Source of the DNA: Seminavis robusta
Lineage: Eukaryota > Bacillariophyta > Bacillariophyceae > Naviculales > Naviculaceae
Assembly: GCA_903772945.1 (NCBI GenBank)
Contig: CAICTM010000202.1
Coordinates: forward strand, 28,715-92,714
Direction of reading: 5' to 3'
DNA: 64,000 nucleotides
This document shows, piece after piece, positions 33,588-45,975 of the stretch. Every line of letters starts with the position of its first letter. Positions within the stretch are counted from its first letter, which is position 1. Both the position numbers and the translations under genes were made by a program. The notes under the pieces are model-generated. The model was not told the DNA's origin. It made no database searches and was given only the letters and a program-made list of their open reading frames with translations.

Positions 33588-36500
33588 ATGATGGAAGATT
33601 TGATATTCTATTTCGTCGATTCCCCTGCTCCCAGGTGCCAGGAGAGGCATGAATGTAAGAAATTCTTTGAAGACGCGTCCAAAGCATTGACCCAGCATGC
33701 AGAGATTACAGTCGACCAAGCTCGTGAGGACCTGACGGTTCTTGCCCAGCGAATCGTAGGTCTAAAAGATCGCTGCTACCGCATTGAGTGGTATGCCAAG
33801 TTTGGCTGTGCCATTTTGTTCAATCGAGTCGATGTGTCGACCTTAGTGATTAATGTCATTGGGTTGGATGGTTGGACGAACAAGGTTCATGCTTGGATGG
33901 ACGGAAGACAAGTTACAGCAGTCCCGGACGTGGCCAATCCTTCCATCAAACCACTGGGTGAGATTTCTCCGGACAGAGTGGAGGAACTGTTCGAGACATT
34001 CGCAGAAGTTATGACACAAAGAGCCAAAGAGAACAAAAAACTTCACCACACCTCGGACTTCCTCTGGGCGAGATTTGTCGAGTCCCTTGCGAAGATGAAG
34101 TTGGTTCCTGACCGTTACGAACATGCCGAGGAAATGGACTTGCAAGGAGGAAGCTCAGATCTGGGCCGTCATACAGGGTGTCTTGAGCGGAACATTTCGT
34201 TCCCTTTGGTTGCATCAGTGTATTGCGCCCTGTTGGAGTCTGATGGTGATAAGAAGCATCGTGCTTTCCACAAGATGCTTTGTGTGTACTATTTGGAAAA
34301 CCTAAGGTAGGTTGGTGGGTTATCGATCACTACGAGCTGTTTCACCTGTGCCCATCTTAAAAAGTCCTCATCGAACTGTACAGAATCGTTTGCTCCAAGA
34401 TCACCGACTTTGATAGACGAAAGATCGACCGAGGAGTTGTCATCATTCGGGAAATCAAAAAGGTTCTTGCGTCTCTTGATGACAAACCATTTTGTGAGCA
34501 TGTTGTGGAGCAAACGGAGCTATATTTTCAAAGGCTGTCGACTTTGCGACCGGAGAGGGATTCTTCAGTTTGTGATCTCCCTCGAATCTTTGAAATCCCA
34601 AATGACTGCGGAGCATTGGATCCCTCGTTGTTCCCCGAAGTGTCTGCAAGAAATACAGAAACTGGAGACCACGCATCCCGTATGGCAGCCGCACGGAATG
34701 TCGCTAAGCGGAACCTTGGGTTCTCGAACTTGCTTGCGTATGATCCCCAAGAAAATGCGAAAGCACAGGATGTGTGGGTAGCGCTTGGTCGGATCCAAAA
34801 ATGTTTCTGGAACTGGGCTGGAATTCTCGTCACTGTCGACGTCGATACAAAAGCGATCGTTAGGCTCCTAATGGATCTCCAGCAACAGCATGAGCATGCA
34901 ACGGCTTCTGTACTTGAGATATGCAAGTCTTGTGGTGCGCATATCTTGTCCGTTGAGCTGAAGAGCTGTCGAATGCTAGTTACGTCGATCGCGTATTGCT
35001 GGGCTCATCGGCTCGCGGTTGAGAGATTCCCGCTGTTCAAAAGCTGCAAGCCAGTTCTCGACCCGAAGGATCTGGCTCGTTTAGTTTTGCCAGATTATGA
35101 AGCAGATCAAGCTATGCAACACGTACGTCGCTTCCTTCTGCAGAATGGTGAGGGCAGGGTGAAATCACCTTTTCGGAATGCAACGCACACACTAGATCTT
35201 GCGCTGGAAGTCGGACGCGTGTCAGACTACTTGAAACGGAGACAGAAAGAGGAACAAGCCAAAGCCTCGGAAAGAATCGACGACCGGTACAGTCGGATCC
35301 AGGCGACGCAACGAAAACTCGAGACTCTAGATAATGGTAAGTGACAACTTGTGTGATGCTACACTGCCGTTGCTTGTCGCTACACTCAAACGCTTTGATG
35401 TGTTATCATAAAGAGCTTCGTGTTGCCAAGTCTCGTTACGACGATGCTCATCGTAGGGAGCAAGAGTCGAGGCGTCGTGACTACCAGTATCATCATGGGA
35501 CAAAGGTGTTTAATGCTGCATACTACGAACGTGAACATGCTCGAGTCAATGCTTGGAACCAAGTACTTGAGTTGGAAAGACAAATCAAGAACGAAGAGTG
35601 GATCCCTGAGGACACGTTTTTGCCTTTACCGAGAACCGAGAGTTTGGCACTGACAGACTTGTTCTTCCTGTTCATGCCGAAGGAATTCATGTTTGTATTT
35701 TCACTCGCTCATGCTGTGGAATCAGAACTGTGGAAGAGAGTGCCGGCAGCGCCGAAACCAAGTCATGACTTGTTGGTTTGGTTCAAACGCTACAGTAGTG
35801 GAGCAAGTGGGCTCGTGGACCTCAAGATAATAACACTGGGCACCCACGAAGAGTGTGTCCAGTCTCCACCTGTAAAGAACATTCGTGGATATGGAAGGGA
35901 AACAGGTGTCTTCTTTCCAGACTCCTATGATATTGCTCAGTTCTGGGTCGGAAGCGATCCATTTTCATCCAGGCGTGAGGAGGGTGAATCAGAGCACCTC
36001 TTCACTTCGGGCCCAACAGATCTTTCTGATCAACACTTGAAGCGATACATGGTTGTGCTTGAGGAAGACCGGAGGTCACGCGGGAACCTAGGAATCGCGA
36101 ACAAGAGCGAAGCGCCAGACTGGTTGTCGCCCGAGTTTTGGTTGATGTTCACAAGTCTGAGGGCATTCCCACGTAGTCAGTTCCGACAGCTCCTCAGGTC
36201 CCTTATTGACAACCTGTTACCGTTTGGCCATCCATGTGTTCATGTCTTGGTCAAGCAGGCGCTCTATCAAGTTGGAGACAAGTGGAAACGAGATCTTGAA
36301 AGTGATATGCATGTTCTTGAAAGATTTGCAGAGCAGCTCAATGACAAGGCGGATCAATTCCAAGCACCTCCAAATGATGTTGGCGAGCTGTTATTGTTCG
36401 GGACAATTGCCTCCTTTTTAGGTGGGTACGACGGTCGGCACTGTCTTGAAACCTCAAGAAAGTACACCAAAGTGGCTCGTGGGTTGGCTAAAATGGTGGA

Positions 36501-39500
36501 GGGCGAAATCCAAGAGGACGGCACCGGCAATCCAGATCTCTACGCAAAGCAGGCGAGGCTCTATGCTTGTGCGTTGCTTTCTGGTTCGACTATGGACACC
36601 GAGCCTCAGTCTCTCATTGATCTGCTTGAACTAAATGTTATTTTCAACTACAAGAAACAATTCTGTGAGGACCGCCTCGAGTGCGGACTGAAAAGTGCCG
36701 TGCAACGCCGAATGGGTGAGAGAATTGCTGCAATTGCAGCGACTGGTGAACTTAATCCAGAGATTCTGACCGGTTGTCTTCGGTTGATTGGTATAAACGC
36801 TCCTGATTTGACATGGACGAAGGTCTCCTACGCTGAAGCAACAGACACGGCGTGTTTTGAGGCAGAAGCCGATCATCTTTACTCGATCAACCTTCTCAAC
36901 GGCACTGTGCTGGTCAATGGCGTTCCTCCCCGATTCCTGCCGCTGTCAATAATGGAACACGAACTCTACGTGAGAACATTTCAAGAACGAACGTTTGAGT
37001 GTATTGACGACGAAAGTGGCGACGGTTGCTTCAAGACAACTGGTGCTGCCGGTGATGCTTTTTGTTACAGCTTCAAACTGAGGAAAGGTTCATTGGAGAT
37101 CACCGAAACCCGTGCCAGTACTGATGGAGAGGACTCGGAAAGGGATATGCTCCAGTTGCTCCCGCGTAAGGTCATGGAGAAGTTGCCAACCCTTCTCGTG
37201 GAGCCATTCAGCCATTGGTATTCTCCCTTTCACGATGCCATCTTCTTTCGAGGTGTTCGTTACGAGGACCGAGAGATATCCTATGTCATGACCAGAGATG
37301 CCCTCCACAGAATTCCTCCCAGCAAAGTAAGTGGATCACCGGAAGCTGCGATGGCGCTCCTGGAGCACTGTCATAGATTGGTTTTCTCGCCACTCCCTAC
37401 CTTGCGAATTCTGTCCCGGATCGAGAAATGCGATCATATCCTTGCTTGGGTGGATACCAATGCTTCAGAAGTCACGTACTCGCTGCCGCGCCTCGGCTTA
37501 AAGTTCGTTCAACGATCCGAAGTTGTCTTTTCGACAAACTATGAAGGGTACTCCCTGAAAGAGGGTCAGGTTCTCAACGATACTTTGCTTGGAGTGACTT
37601 CTTACCTTGTACTGGTTGACAAACTCGATAAAGAAAAAGTGCTGGTTCCGTTTGGCACGGTCACCGAGGGTGGAGATGTGAGTATTCCAGAGGCATGGCA
37701 CGTCAAGTCTGGCTGCCATACTTTCGACATCCATGGGCGCTTGGGCCATTTGCAAGCATGTTCTATTCTTGCAAGGCTTCAACTTGCTTGCATGTATGCG
37801 GCCTCTTCGTACCTCTGCGTCGAAGCTGGCCCCATGAGAACAGGAATGGACATGGCAGTTGAGCTTGTACGTTACTGCTGGACTGATGAAGTGCTCACTG
37901 AAGCTGTGCAGAAAAAATTGGAGGAAGTTTGCAGTTGGAGCAACCTCTGTTGCACACTGCAGCTCATGTGTCATTGGGTGTGGAAATCCTCGCGTCGTCT
38001 CAGCTTCTTAAATGTGGGTTCTCGAATTCAGTCTGAACCCGAGGAGCTGGCTTTAGTGTTGGATCCTCTTGCGGCGAGAGAGTACACTCAAGACGATTCA
38101 TTTGCACCAAAGCTCTTGCCCGAAGAAGAACTCTACCTTCTTGGGACTTGCCGAGAGAGAATCAAGCTGAGGTGTCAAGAGCCCAAGCAAGACGATCGGT
38201 TCGATGAGCACGGGAGTACACGTACCAGTGCTTTCGTCAAAAGGGTGGAAGCTGTTCTCGAGGGAAAATGTACTCTAACAAGACCTTCGGGCAACTCAGA
38301 ACGACCATTTCCGCTTGACTTGCCAAGAGAGGAAAAGGACGGTTTGGAAGGTCGCCTTGATCGCGAAAGTTGGAAGGCGTTTTGTTCCCTGGAAGATTCC
38401 CAAGGCTTAGTTGGTTCAGAGACTGTACAAGTCTGCGAAAAGTTGCTGATGGAGACCAAGCACAAAAGGGAAGGCACAGAACAGGAAATTCTTGAAACCA
38501 TGAATCGACATGATTCTTGCCTCGATCGAATGGCCATAATGTCCGGTGCAATCCGCCGTGCTTGTCGTCGTGACCTACTGTCTCTTGCCCTTGACTCATC
38601 TGCTCTTCAGTCCATCAATCCATCGGTTTCAGAGGAAAATACAAAGAGCTTGCGCGTTCGAATTCATGATTGGATGCTGCTTTGTGTGCTAGAGGACAAG
38701 CTGCGAAGAGTGCAGCAAGTGGCCACTTGCAACCCTAACGAGGTTCTGGAGGAAGCCAGATGCAAACGAAACTGGGACTCGAGGCAACACATCGAGTGGC
38801 TTGTTTTTGAGGTGGAACAGGAATTACAGATTAGGCCATTTCAGTATTCGATTGTCAAGCAGCTTTTGGAAAACAATCACACCATGATTCAGCTCAATAT
38901 GGGCCAGGGAAAAACCAGCGTCCTCGTCCCGATGCTCCTTCTTGAACTTGTCAATACATCCCAAGATGTGATTCGAGTGAATATGCTTTCTTCTATCATT
39001 CATGTCGCCAAAGAAAAGTACAAGGCAATGCTGCAATCATCGGTGCAATATTTGAAGATTAGGACACTCCCCTTTACACGGAGCGCCCCCCTTGACAAAC
39101 ACCATCAAGAAATTATTTCGCAAGAATTGACTCGGTGCGGCAAGGAGAAGTGCTGCGTGCTTGTCACACCTCAAGATCGCAACTCCCTCTTGATGAAGCA
39201 ATTCGACGAAGATGGCATGCACGTTCACGGCTTGAAAAGCAACCGCTTTGTGGATATTATTGACGAGAGCGATGTAATTTTGCATCATTCTTTCCAGCAG
39301 ACGTATGCCGTTGGTTGTCAAGTGAATCTCCCTGATGGCGCCTCAAGGTGGAATGTGATTGAAGCCCTGCTCCTAATCCTTTCGGAGAGCCCTTGTCCTG
39401 AAATCAAAGATGCAAGGGAAGATCGTTCGGCAGTGCACAAGGCAGTGTCGGAAGTTGGCACGTTTCCCAAATTGCGGCTCTTACCAGGCTTTGACTGTCA

Positions 39501-41751
39501 CATGGAGGACGTCAGAAAGGCACTGTGTCGCGAGCTCATCTCGAACCCCCCTTACGAACTTCAATGGATGGCACAATTGAGCAGTGAGAAGGTTGATCTT
39601 CTTGTTGCCATCATGTCTGACCGCGAGATGAATGCCTGGAACATAATCGAGTCAGATGAGTTGTTCCTCGACAACCGAGGTCACATCCTTGCTGCTAGAG
39701 GGTGCATTGCCGGTGGATTGCTGTTTCATTGCTTGAAGGCGCGGCATCGGGTGAAGTATGGAGTTGATCAATGTAGGCGGAAGATGGCCGTGCCCTTTAT
39801 TGCAAGTGATACGCCCTCAGCCAGATCAGAGTTCAGCCAACCTGACGTCGCCATCATATATACGTATCTGTCCTACTATCATGATGGATTGTCAATAAAT
39901 CAACTGAAGGAGGCCTTGGTTCAGTTGCAAGCGCTGGGACCTATGGTTCAAGCAAAACGATTTTCTTCTTGGATTGATGTTGTTCGGAGGAGCATTGCTG
40001 TTTCTGATGCTCATGTAGAGAAGGTGAAAAAATTTGATAGCATTGAGAAAGTAGACCCTGGCAACAGGTTTCAGCTGGAATTGATGCATCCCTATTTGTT
40101 TCGCTCCATGAAGGTTATCTCTTTTTGGCTTGACACTGTTGTATTTCCCAGGGAAACGAAAGTCTTTCCCCAGAGTCGATTTTCGTCTGCTTGGAACCTC
40201 GTCGACGAAGGGAGTCAGATGGGCTTTTCTGGAACTGACGACAACCAGTACTTGCTGCCTTTCTTTGTGGAGCAGGCTGTGCAGGAAGAGCCAGAGCTGC
40301 TGGCTACCAATGGCTTGATGATTGACCGCATCTTGACGTGCACAAATGGCGTGGAACTCCTTCCCCAAGATGAGAACGGTAGGCTTTGGCAGGCAATCTT
40401 GCAGAAGTGCTTGGAAGTCGAAGCTCGTGCTTTGATAGATGTCAGTGGGCTCATGGCTGGCATTGAAAACAGAGCCGTTGCAGAAGCTCTCGCAGAGCTG
40501 CTCGAAGAACAGTCTGAATTCCGTGGTGTGCTGTACTACGATGTTCCTTCGCGTGCGTGGAATGTGGTGGAATTCGACAGCACAACGCGTAATATTATGC
40601 CTCTTCAAGTCTCCAGCCTTTGCGAGGCGGAGTGTTTTGCATACTTTGACCAGAGCAGATGCCGAGGGGCCGACTTGAAGCTTCGATCTGATGCTCGTGC
40701 CGTGGTCACCCTGGAGCCGAACCTTACAAAAGCCCGCTTCTTGCAGGGGTGTGCGAGGATGCGCAAGTTGCGTCCTGGAGAGCAATCGTTGATCCTTGTG
40801 GGCACAGAGGAGACCCTGAATGTGTCCGCGACCGTGAAAGGTATCCTGGAGCTGACTATCCGAAATACTGTCAAGGAAAACAAAAAGGGAATTCTTGAGT
40901 TGTATGAACGAGGAATGAAATACAAGAAGTTCCCTGATGCGATGGATGTGGATGTGGCGCTCGAGGTTCTGTATGGAGGGCCGATGAAGAGTTATTCCTC
41001 CATGTCGGATTTCTTGGACGCCACAGTGGAATGCGAAACGGATAAGTTTGTGAGCGAATTGGTAGATTTTTGTAAGTCGAATGGAGAAGGACTCATTGTC
41101 CAAGGATCCCAGCTCACCGACGAGTGCGAGAGAGAGTTGGAGGATGAAAAAGGAAAAGAAAAAGAAGAGGAAGTGGAACTTCCCAGCGTTGAACCTTACG
41201 AAGAACGAGACTGGAGATTCGACAAAGCATTTTCGTCGGGCATCCTAGGCCCCGGAGTGTTCAAAATCTCTAGCGCTGTTTCCGTTCCTGGTGTTCTGTG
41301 GAGCGGCGAAGTGTTGTGCACAGAGAACTGGAAGAACACAATCAAAACCGCTGGACAAGGCAGTGATTTCTATCTCCGTCCGGTGAATTCATTTCTATCC
41401 CTTCCGACTGGTAAAATCGTTTTGATCTCTGACTACGAAGCCGAGCGCTTGCTCCCGTACTGGTACAAGGCCAAGAACTCTTCACGGATCCGGCTGCAGC
41501 ATCTTGCCTTATTTTCTGCAGGTATTTGGCTGGGCGGAGACCAAGTCGAATTGCCAGCATCTGTACGCACTTCTGTCAAGTTCTTCCGTGGCTATGTGTC
41601 ATTCGAGGAGGACGAGAAACGTGCCTTGGAAAGCCTGTTTGTCAGGAGAAACCCTCGGGAATCCATCCAGAAATTGTTGGAGCTGAGGTACAGAGAGCAG
41701 TTCATGGATCGAAGCGACTTGGACACGTTTGTTCGCCGTCGTGGCGGCTGA
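33588..41751 (+). CDS. giant DUF3638/DUF3645 helicase-like protein
   Basis: Three exons (33588-34306, 34384-35336, 35414-41751) give 2,669 residues; both introns are 77 bases. The central part (about residue 1700) has the DUF3638 signature: FQYSIVKQLLEN, then QLNMGQGKTSVLVPML, a Walker A loop. DESD follows at about 1840, a Walker B-like site. DUF3645 appears as MGFSGTDDN at about 2160, and DQSRCRGADLKL with FLQGCARMRKL at about 2335 match the last helicase-type motifs. Families with this pair occur in fungi, oomycetes, plants and algae. Some database entries call them ubiquitinyl hydrolases, but I see no protease motif. The N-terminal 1,700 residues are not recognised; they may include the DUF6606 region. 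The start is the first ATG of a MM pair, chosen because upstream residues look non-coding. Confidence 0.8.
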
Positions 41752-41842
41752 CTGAGCTTCTAATGACTAGTAACTATCTAGGCGTTTGAGCTTCTACTAA
41801 ATATATCATACCGTAGCTGTTGCCCTAGTCAAAGCCTCACTT

Positions 41843-42091
41843 ATGTCTTCGTGGAACAGATCCCTCAAAGGCAAGCCCTTTGGCCGAGATGTTGTGGTCC
41901 TCGATTACATGTATTGTTGCCAATCCGAAGGGCAGTTTTTTAGAAAAGACTTTGGAAGACAAAACTATCGGTGTGAATACATCCTCACCGGCTTATTGAA
42001 ACGCCGCAGTAGTTTACGGGACCAAACTGCTTTGGAGACACTGCGAAAGGCTGCGTCCATTCCATTCCTCTCATCTCAAGTGCCCATTTGA
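41843..42091 (+). CDS. possible small protein, unknown
   Basis: An 82-codon frame follows the giant gene by 91 bases. It is Arg/Lys rich, with CCQSEGQFFRKDF and CEYILTGLLKRR, and matches nothing I know. It could be a short gene or chance. It is the only plausible frame in the 583-base spacer before 42335. Confidence 0.2.
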   Translation: MSSWNRSLKGKPFGRDVVVLDYMYCCQSEGQFFRKDFGRQNYRCEYILTGLLKRRSSLRDQTALETLRKAASIPFLSSQVPI

Positions 42092-42334
42092 ATCAATCAG
42101 CGAGGCGTTGAACGACTAGAAAGGTCCTTGTGCATCAGTTGACTTGTCTGGGAGACGACCCAAGCCAAGCCAAGGCAAACCAAGGCAAACCCAGCTATCG
42201 GTACCAGCTATTGTATCGAGAGTGCTACGTTTGGGGTTGGTTGCTCGTCATGGATTGAAGAGCGGAGTAAGAGATACACTGTAAATCAACAGCCACGTTA
42301 GAAAGAGCACAACAATTTACTACCACTAATCATC

Positions 42335-45300
42335 ATGGACACTGGGGAAACGATCGATTCTCTTCGGGTCCATGTCCGTCGTGGACTGGACCGTTTCTGT
42401 ATGGGTCTTTACTTTACCGAGTATGGATTACAAGAGACGAGTGTATTGATTCCGGACGACGCGGATCCTGAGAATTTGGAGTCTTGTGGTTTGATGGACA
42501 AGAAGAGTCCCTTTCAAGTGTTTCTCAAGGCGGTCGCTTCGGAGATTATCAAGGAAAAGGGAGTCACCAAGGGACGCAAAAAAGCCGTCAAGGAATACTT
42601 GGAAATTCTGCAGGCGTTTGCCGGTGAATGGGTCGAGTACATTCGAAAGAACATGCGCAAAAAACTTCAAAACAAATCCTCCATTTTGGGAAGTCCCGAC
42701 GGCAAGTTTCATCCGGCATCTCCCGATCCTCATCATGGCGACGTTCATGGCGACAACAAGAAGAAGAAGGGAGGCAAGAGAGGTCCTCGTGGTCCTTATA
42801 AAAAGCGAAAACAAAAGGAAACTCCACTCCCATTCAACAGCCCCACTGCCAGTAGTCACAACAGCACACCCAGTCCCACCAAAAAGACCAAAGCACGGCC
42901 CACCGACATGGAAACTGCCAGACGGGAATTTGAAGCCGAAAAGACAGATGTCACCAGCAAAATCCCAGAAAAAAACAAGAGACTCTTCAACCAAGTTGGA
43001 TTTGCAAAATGGGGAAAAATCAATTTGCCCGCCATGATCCTAAACCCATTCAGTGTGCCGCCAGGGGATATTAGGGATCAGTGGATGAAAATGTTTCAAA
43101 ATGTAAGTACTCCTAGTACATACAGGACTCCTCTCTTCTCAAACTTACTTACTTATCCATTTTGGGATGATGATCTAACCCTGCTTCGGTTCCTTTCGCT
43201 CCATCCCATAATCATCCAATGTTCAATCAATTCAACGCAACAATCCACATATACATATACACAGGTCGTTGAGAAGGACAGAATAAAGAAAATGGGTCAT
43301 CTCGTGTGGTGGGTTGGACCGCAAACAGATGGACAGAGTTCCTACTCGGTCGTGCCCAGTCACGGCTTTATTTCCTACGAAGAAGCCACCAAGAAAAATA
43401 TGCACGAATTGCCATCCAAAATTAAGAGACTGCTAGAACGGGGAAAGGATCTGAATAAGCAACAACAGGAAACCATGGAAGCCCTACGAATCTTGAATGA
43501 GTTGGCGTTGGTGGAGCCTGATGACCGTGAGCATCCAAGATCGGATTTCATGGAAGAAGACTACTGGGGATTTGACGACGATGAGGAAGGAGGAAACGAA
43601 GAAGAAGAAACAGAGGATGTCAAACCGGCAGCTGTGGAACCCGCTAAGACTAAGAGAGATGACGACGACGACGAGGACGGCAATCAAGAGGAAGACGAGG
43701 AGCTTCTCGATGATGAAGAGGACTTGGTGGAAGCCGAAGCAAACAAACCAGTCAAGAAGAAAAAGGGCAAAAAGCGAAAGAAAGACACTGTGGTGGACGA
43801 AGAAGGCGAAGAGGATCAAACCGAAATAATCTACGATGATATCGAGGAAGCCACACCGGCACCGCCGCCAAAGAAGAAGAAGAAAAAGGACAAGACTAAA
43901 CTGGAGCGGGGCAAAAAGAAGAAGAAAAAGAAAAAGTCCATGGATGGCGGTGAAGCAGGGGATGCTGAGATACAGCAACAACCGTCCGACGAACAGCAAA
44001 ACGATGCCACAATGGCTAATAGCGGGGAGCAAGACGTTGAAATGGCCGATGCAGGTCAAGCGGACACCGCCGCACAGCAACAACCGGGAGAAGACGAACA
44101 CGAGGCCGACGGGGTGGCAGCTCTGGCTCCGGCAATATCCAAAGATGAGGCGCTGTTGGAAGAAGCAGATAGCCAATCGGCGGAGAGTGCAGACAGCGAC
44201 TACGGTGGCGATGACACGGATGAGCTGCTTGGTTCCGAAGATCCAACAGCCAGCAAGAAGAAATCCAAGAAGATGAAAAAGAAAGGTGCTAAGAAGAAGG
44301 GCGAATCAAATGACGACGATGAGAAGATGAAAGGAAAGGGAAAGAAAAAGAAAGATAAGAAAAAGGACAAGCCGCCGAAGGAGCCCAAGAAACGGACAAA
44401 AGCCGCGGAACAGCGTGACCTCGAGAAATGCGAAGAAGAATACCTACCAATCATCGAGGAACTGCAGATGGCGAACGAGATGAAAGATGCTTCGTTGATT
44501 CAGCAGGTTCTGGAAGCACTAATACCCGTGGCCGAGTCTTTTTGTGCGTCATTCTTCAGCGAGTACGAGATTCCGCAATTGATGAAAGCGACCAAGAAGG
44601 TTCTCGAGGAGACCGAAGGACCAGACTTGGCAATCTACAAAAAGCTGTGGAATATCATGAAAGAGGTTTATGGTGCAAAGGTCAAGCTGATGCCCGAAGG
44701 ATTCAAGGCAAAGAAGTGTACCAAGGCCGCCAAATCGAAGCAATCCGACAAAGCAGAGGACGGACAGCCGACAATTGGCAGTGCAGTAAAGGAAGAGATT
44801 GTTGCATCAGCTCACTCCACACCGCTTCAGCGACCAGAACCAGCTGTTGTGTCGGCATCACAGGAAGCTGCAACTCCTGCAACACCGGCTGTGAAGGCCG
44901 CATTCAAAGACGATGCTAGACGAATTTCATCCGGTGGTGATCAGCAGCAAGCGCCCAAGACGGCCGAGAAAGCTGCACCGGCCAAGCCAAAACCAAAGAA
45001 ATTCTCTGTCATGGACTTTACGAACAAGAAAAAGGATAACAAGCGTGCGTCTGTTGGTGGGGGTGCCGACAAAGTCGTATCATCGACTATGGTTGGCAGC
45101 GCAACGAAGAGGAAAACAGCTCCTTCATGGGTCACAGCGCCTCTTCCAACTCAATTCGACAACTTTGCCAGTTGCCCCAGACGCGAAGATCGGCTATTTG
45201 CCATGGAGTTTCTCCTGCAGGCAGCAGCCCACTTTCCCAGCAATAAGGGTGTCAACGAAGAATCAGTGGCTCGGTCTCTAGAATTGGCAATCTACGAATG

Positions 45301-45508
45301 GTCAGAACCAAAGAGCAATTGGTCAGAGGCGTACTGGGACAAGATTCATGCGATTGTTGCGGCGCTGACAGGAAAGCGGGAGTTGGGCACTCTGATCGGA
45401 ATGATCATGGATGGGGCGTTTGCCTCTCCGAAATCTGTCGTCGCGCTCTCTGTGGAGAATCTCGAGCACTCGTTTGAAGGCCGACCTCTGTCCTTGAGTG
45501 GAGAGTAG
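42335..45508 (+). CDS. lysine-rich nuclear protein, PWWP-like with TFIIS/LEDGF-like helical domain
   Basis: Two exons (42335-43102, 43265-45508) give 1,003 residues. If the 162-base intron is kept, the frame stays open for 1,057. Around residues 215-290 the chain VGFAKWGKINLPAMIL, VPP and GHLVWWVG...YSVVPSHGFISY resembles a PWWP/Tudor-like barrel that reads histone marks. Long Lys/Glu tracts (KKKGKKRKKD, KKKKKKDK) give strong nuclear-localisation character. Residues around 700-780 (YLPIIEELQMANEMKDASL ... LWNIMKEVYG) look like the helical bundle of TFIIS-N/LEDGF proteins. The C-terminus has another helical domain (SWVTAPLPTQFDN ... ELGTLIGMIMDG). HDGF/LEDGF chromatin readers have a comparable order, but both domain calls rest on weak similarity. 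Confidence 0.5.
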   Translation: MDTGETIDSLRVHVRRGLDRFCMGLYFTEYGLQETSVLIPDDADPENLESCGLMDKKSPFQVFLKAVASEIIKEKGVTKGRKKAVKEYLEILQAFAGEWVEYIRKNMRKKLQNKSSILGSPDGKFHPASPDPHHGDVHGDNKKKKGGKRGPRGPYKKRKQKETPLPFNSPTASSHNSTPSPTKKTKARPTDMETARREFEAEKTDVTSKIPEKNKRLFNQVGFAKWGKINLPAMILNPFSVPPGDIRDQWMKMFQNVSTPSTYRTPLFSNLLTYPFWDDDLTLLRFLSLHPIIIQCSINSTQQSTYTYTQVVEKDRIKKMGHLVWWVGPQTDGQSSYSVVPSHGFISYEEATKKNMHELPSKIKRLLERGKDLNKQQQETMEALRILNELALVEPDDREHPRSDFMEEDYWGFDDDEEGGNEEEETEDVKPAAVEPAKTKRDDDDDEDGNQEEDEELLDDEEDLVEAEANKPVKKKKGKKRKKDTVVDEEGEEDQTEIIYDDIEEATPAPPPKKKKKKDKTKLERGKKKKKKKKSMDGGEAGDAEIQQQPSDEQQNDATMANSGEQDVEMADAGQADTAAQQQPGEDEHEADGVAALAPAISKDEALLEEADSQSAESADSDYGGDDTDELLGSEDPTASKKKSKKMKKKGAKKKGESNDDDEKMKGKGKKKKDKKKDKPPKEPKKRTKAAEQRDLEKCEEEYLPIIEELQMANEMKDASLIQQVLEALIPVAESFCASFFSEYEIPQLMKATKKVLEETEGPDLAIYKKLWNIMKEVYGAKVKLMPEGFKAKKCTKAAKSKQSDKAEDGQPTIGSAVKEEIVASAHSTPLQRPEPAVVSASQEAATPATPAVKAAFKDDARRISSGGDQQQAPKTAEKAAPAKPKPKKFSVMDFTNKKKDNKRASVGGGADKVVSSTMVGSATKRKTAPSWVTAPLPTQFDNFASCPRREDRLFAMEFLLQAAAHFPSNKGVNEESVARSLELAIYEWSEPKSNWSEAYWDKIHAIVAALTGKRELGTLIGMIMDGAFASPKSVVALSVENLEHSFEGRPLSLSGE
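43103..43264 (+). other. 162-base intron without stop codons
   Basis: It has a GTAAGT donor and an ATATACACAG acceptor, both borders in phase 0. Its length is divisible by three and it has no stop in the host frame, so retention would add 54 residues rather than truncate. The intron translation is Ser/Thr/Leu-rich and unlike the flanking domain. Confidence 0.75.
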
Positions 45509-45975
45509 CGATGAAGCAGGGCGTTTATTCATTCATCCATCCATTGTCTCTGCACAAGTAATCCTCGGCTGGCAGAATTCTGGGAGCAAGCAATTCTGCT
45601 TATGAGCCGTACCGGTAGCTAGTGGCATGTCCTTCATGAGTACATGAATGTATTTGCACGCAATTTTGTACCGTAGCATCTTCATCGTTGAGGGTTCTGG
45701 TAGCGCAGTGGATAGAATAGAATCGAATCATTCACCAGACGAACGGCAGCACATCCAGCGTACGGTACAGGTCGATGCGTGCTTTGAAGTGCGGTAAAGC
45801 CAAAGCAAGGAGCAGAGATGTGGCTTTGGCAAGCCAGAGTACGTCTCATGGAACGACGTTACGACGTAGTCTCTACGATGTGCATCGCTCTCGACGAGAA
45901 GGCCATTGTGCCACAACGTATGCGGGGAACTGTATCGGTACTGGAGTAAGTGCTGTTATCAACAAGGACAACTAA
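45509..45975. other. convergent spacer, no gene
   Basis: It lies between two converging genes. TACCGGTAGCTAG words lie near 45608-45622, and a tRNA A-box-like string (TAGCGCAGTGG) at 45701-45711. No complete RNA gene is visible. Confidence 0.45.

Noticed and set aside
39892-41103. 403-codon minus-strand frame
   Set aside because: Antisense to the conserved DUF3645 part of the giant gene; no recognisable motifs of its own.
43484-44176. 230-codon minus-strand hydrophobic frame that looks like a membrane protein
   Set aside because: It is the reverse reading of Lys/Glu-rich codons, which give Phe/Leu runs; not a real membrane protein.
45693-45745. tRNA-like start GGTTCTGGTAGCGCAGTGG with a good A box
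   Set aside because: No B box (GGTTCGANNC), no acceptor pairing and no anticodon stem follow, so it is at most a fragment.
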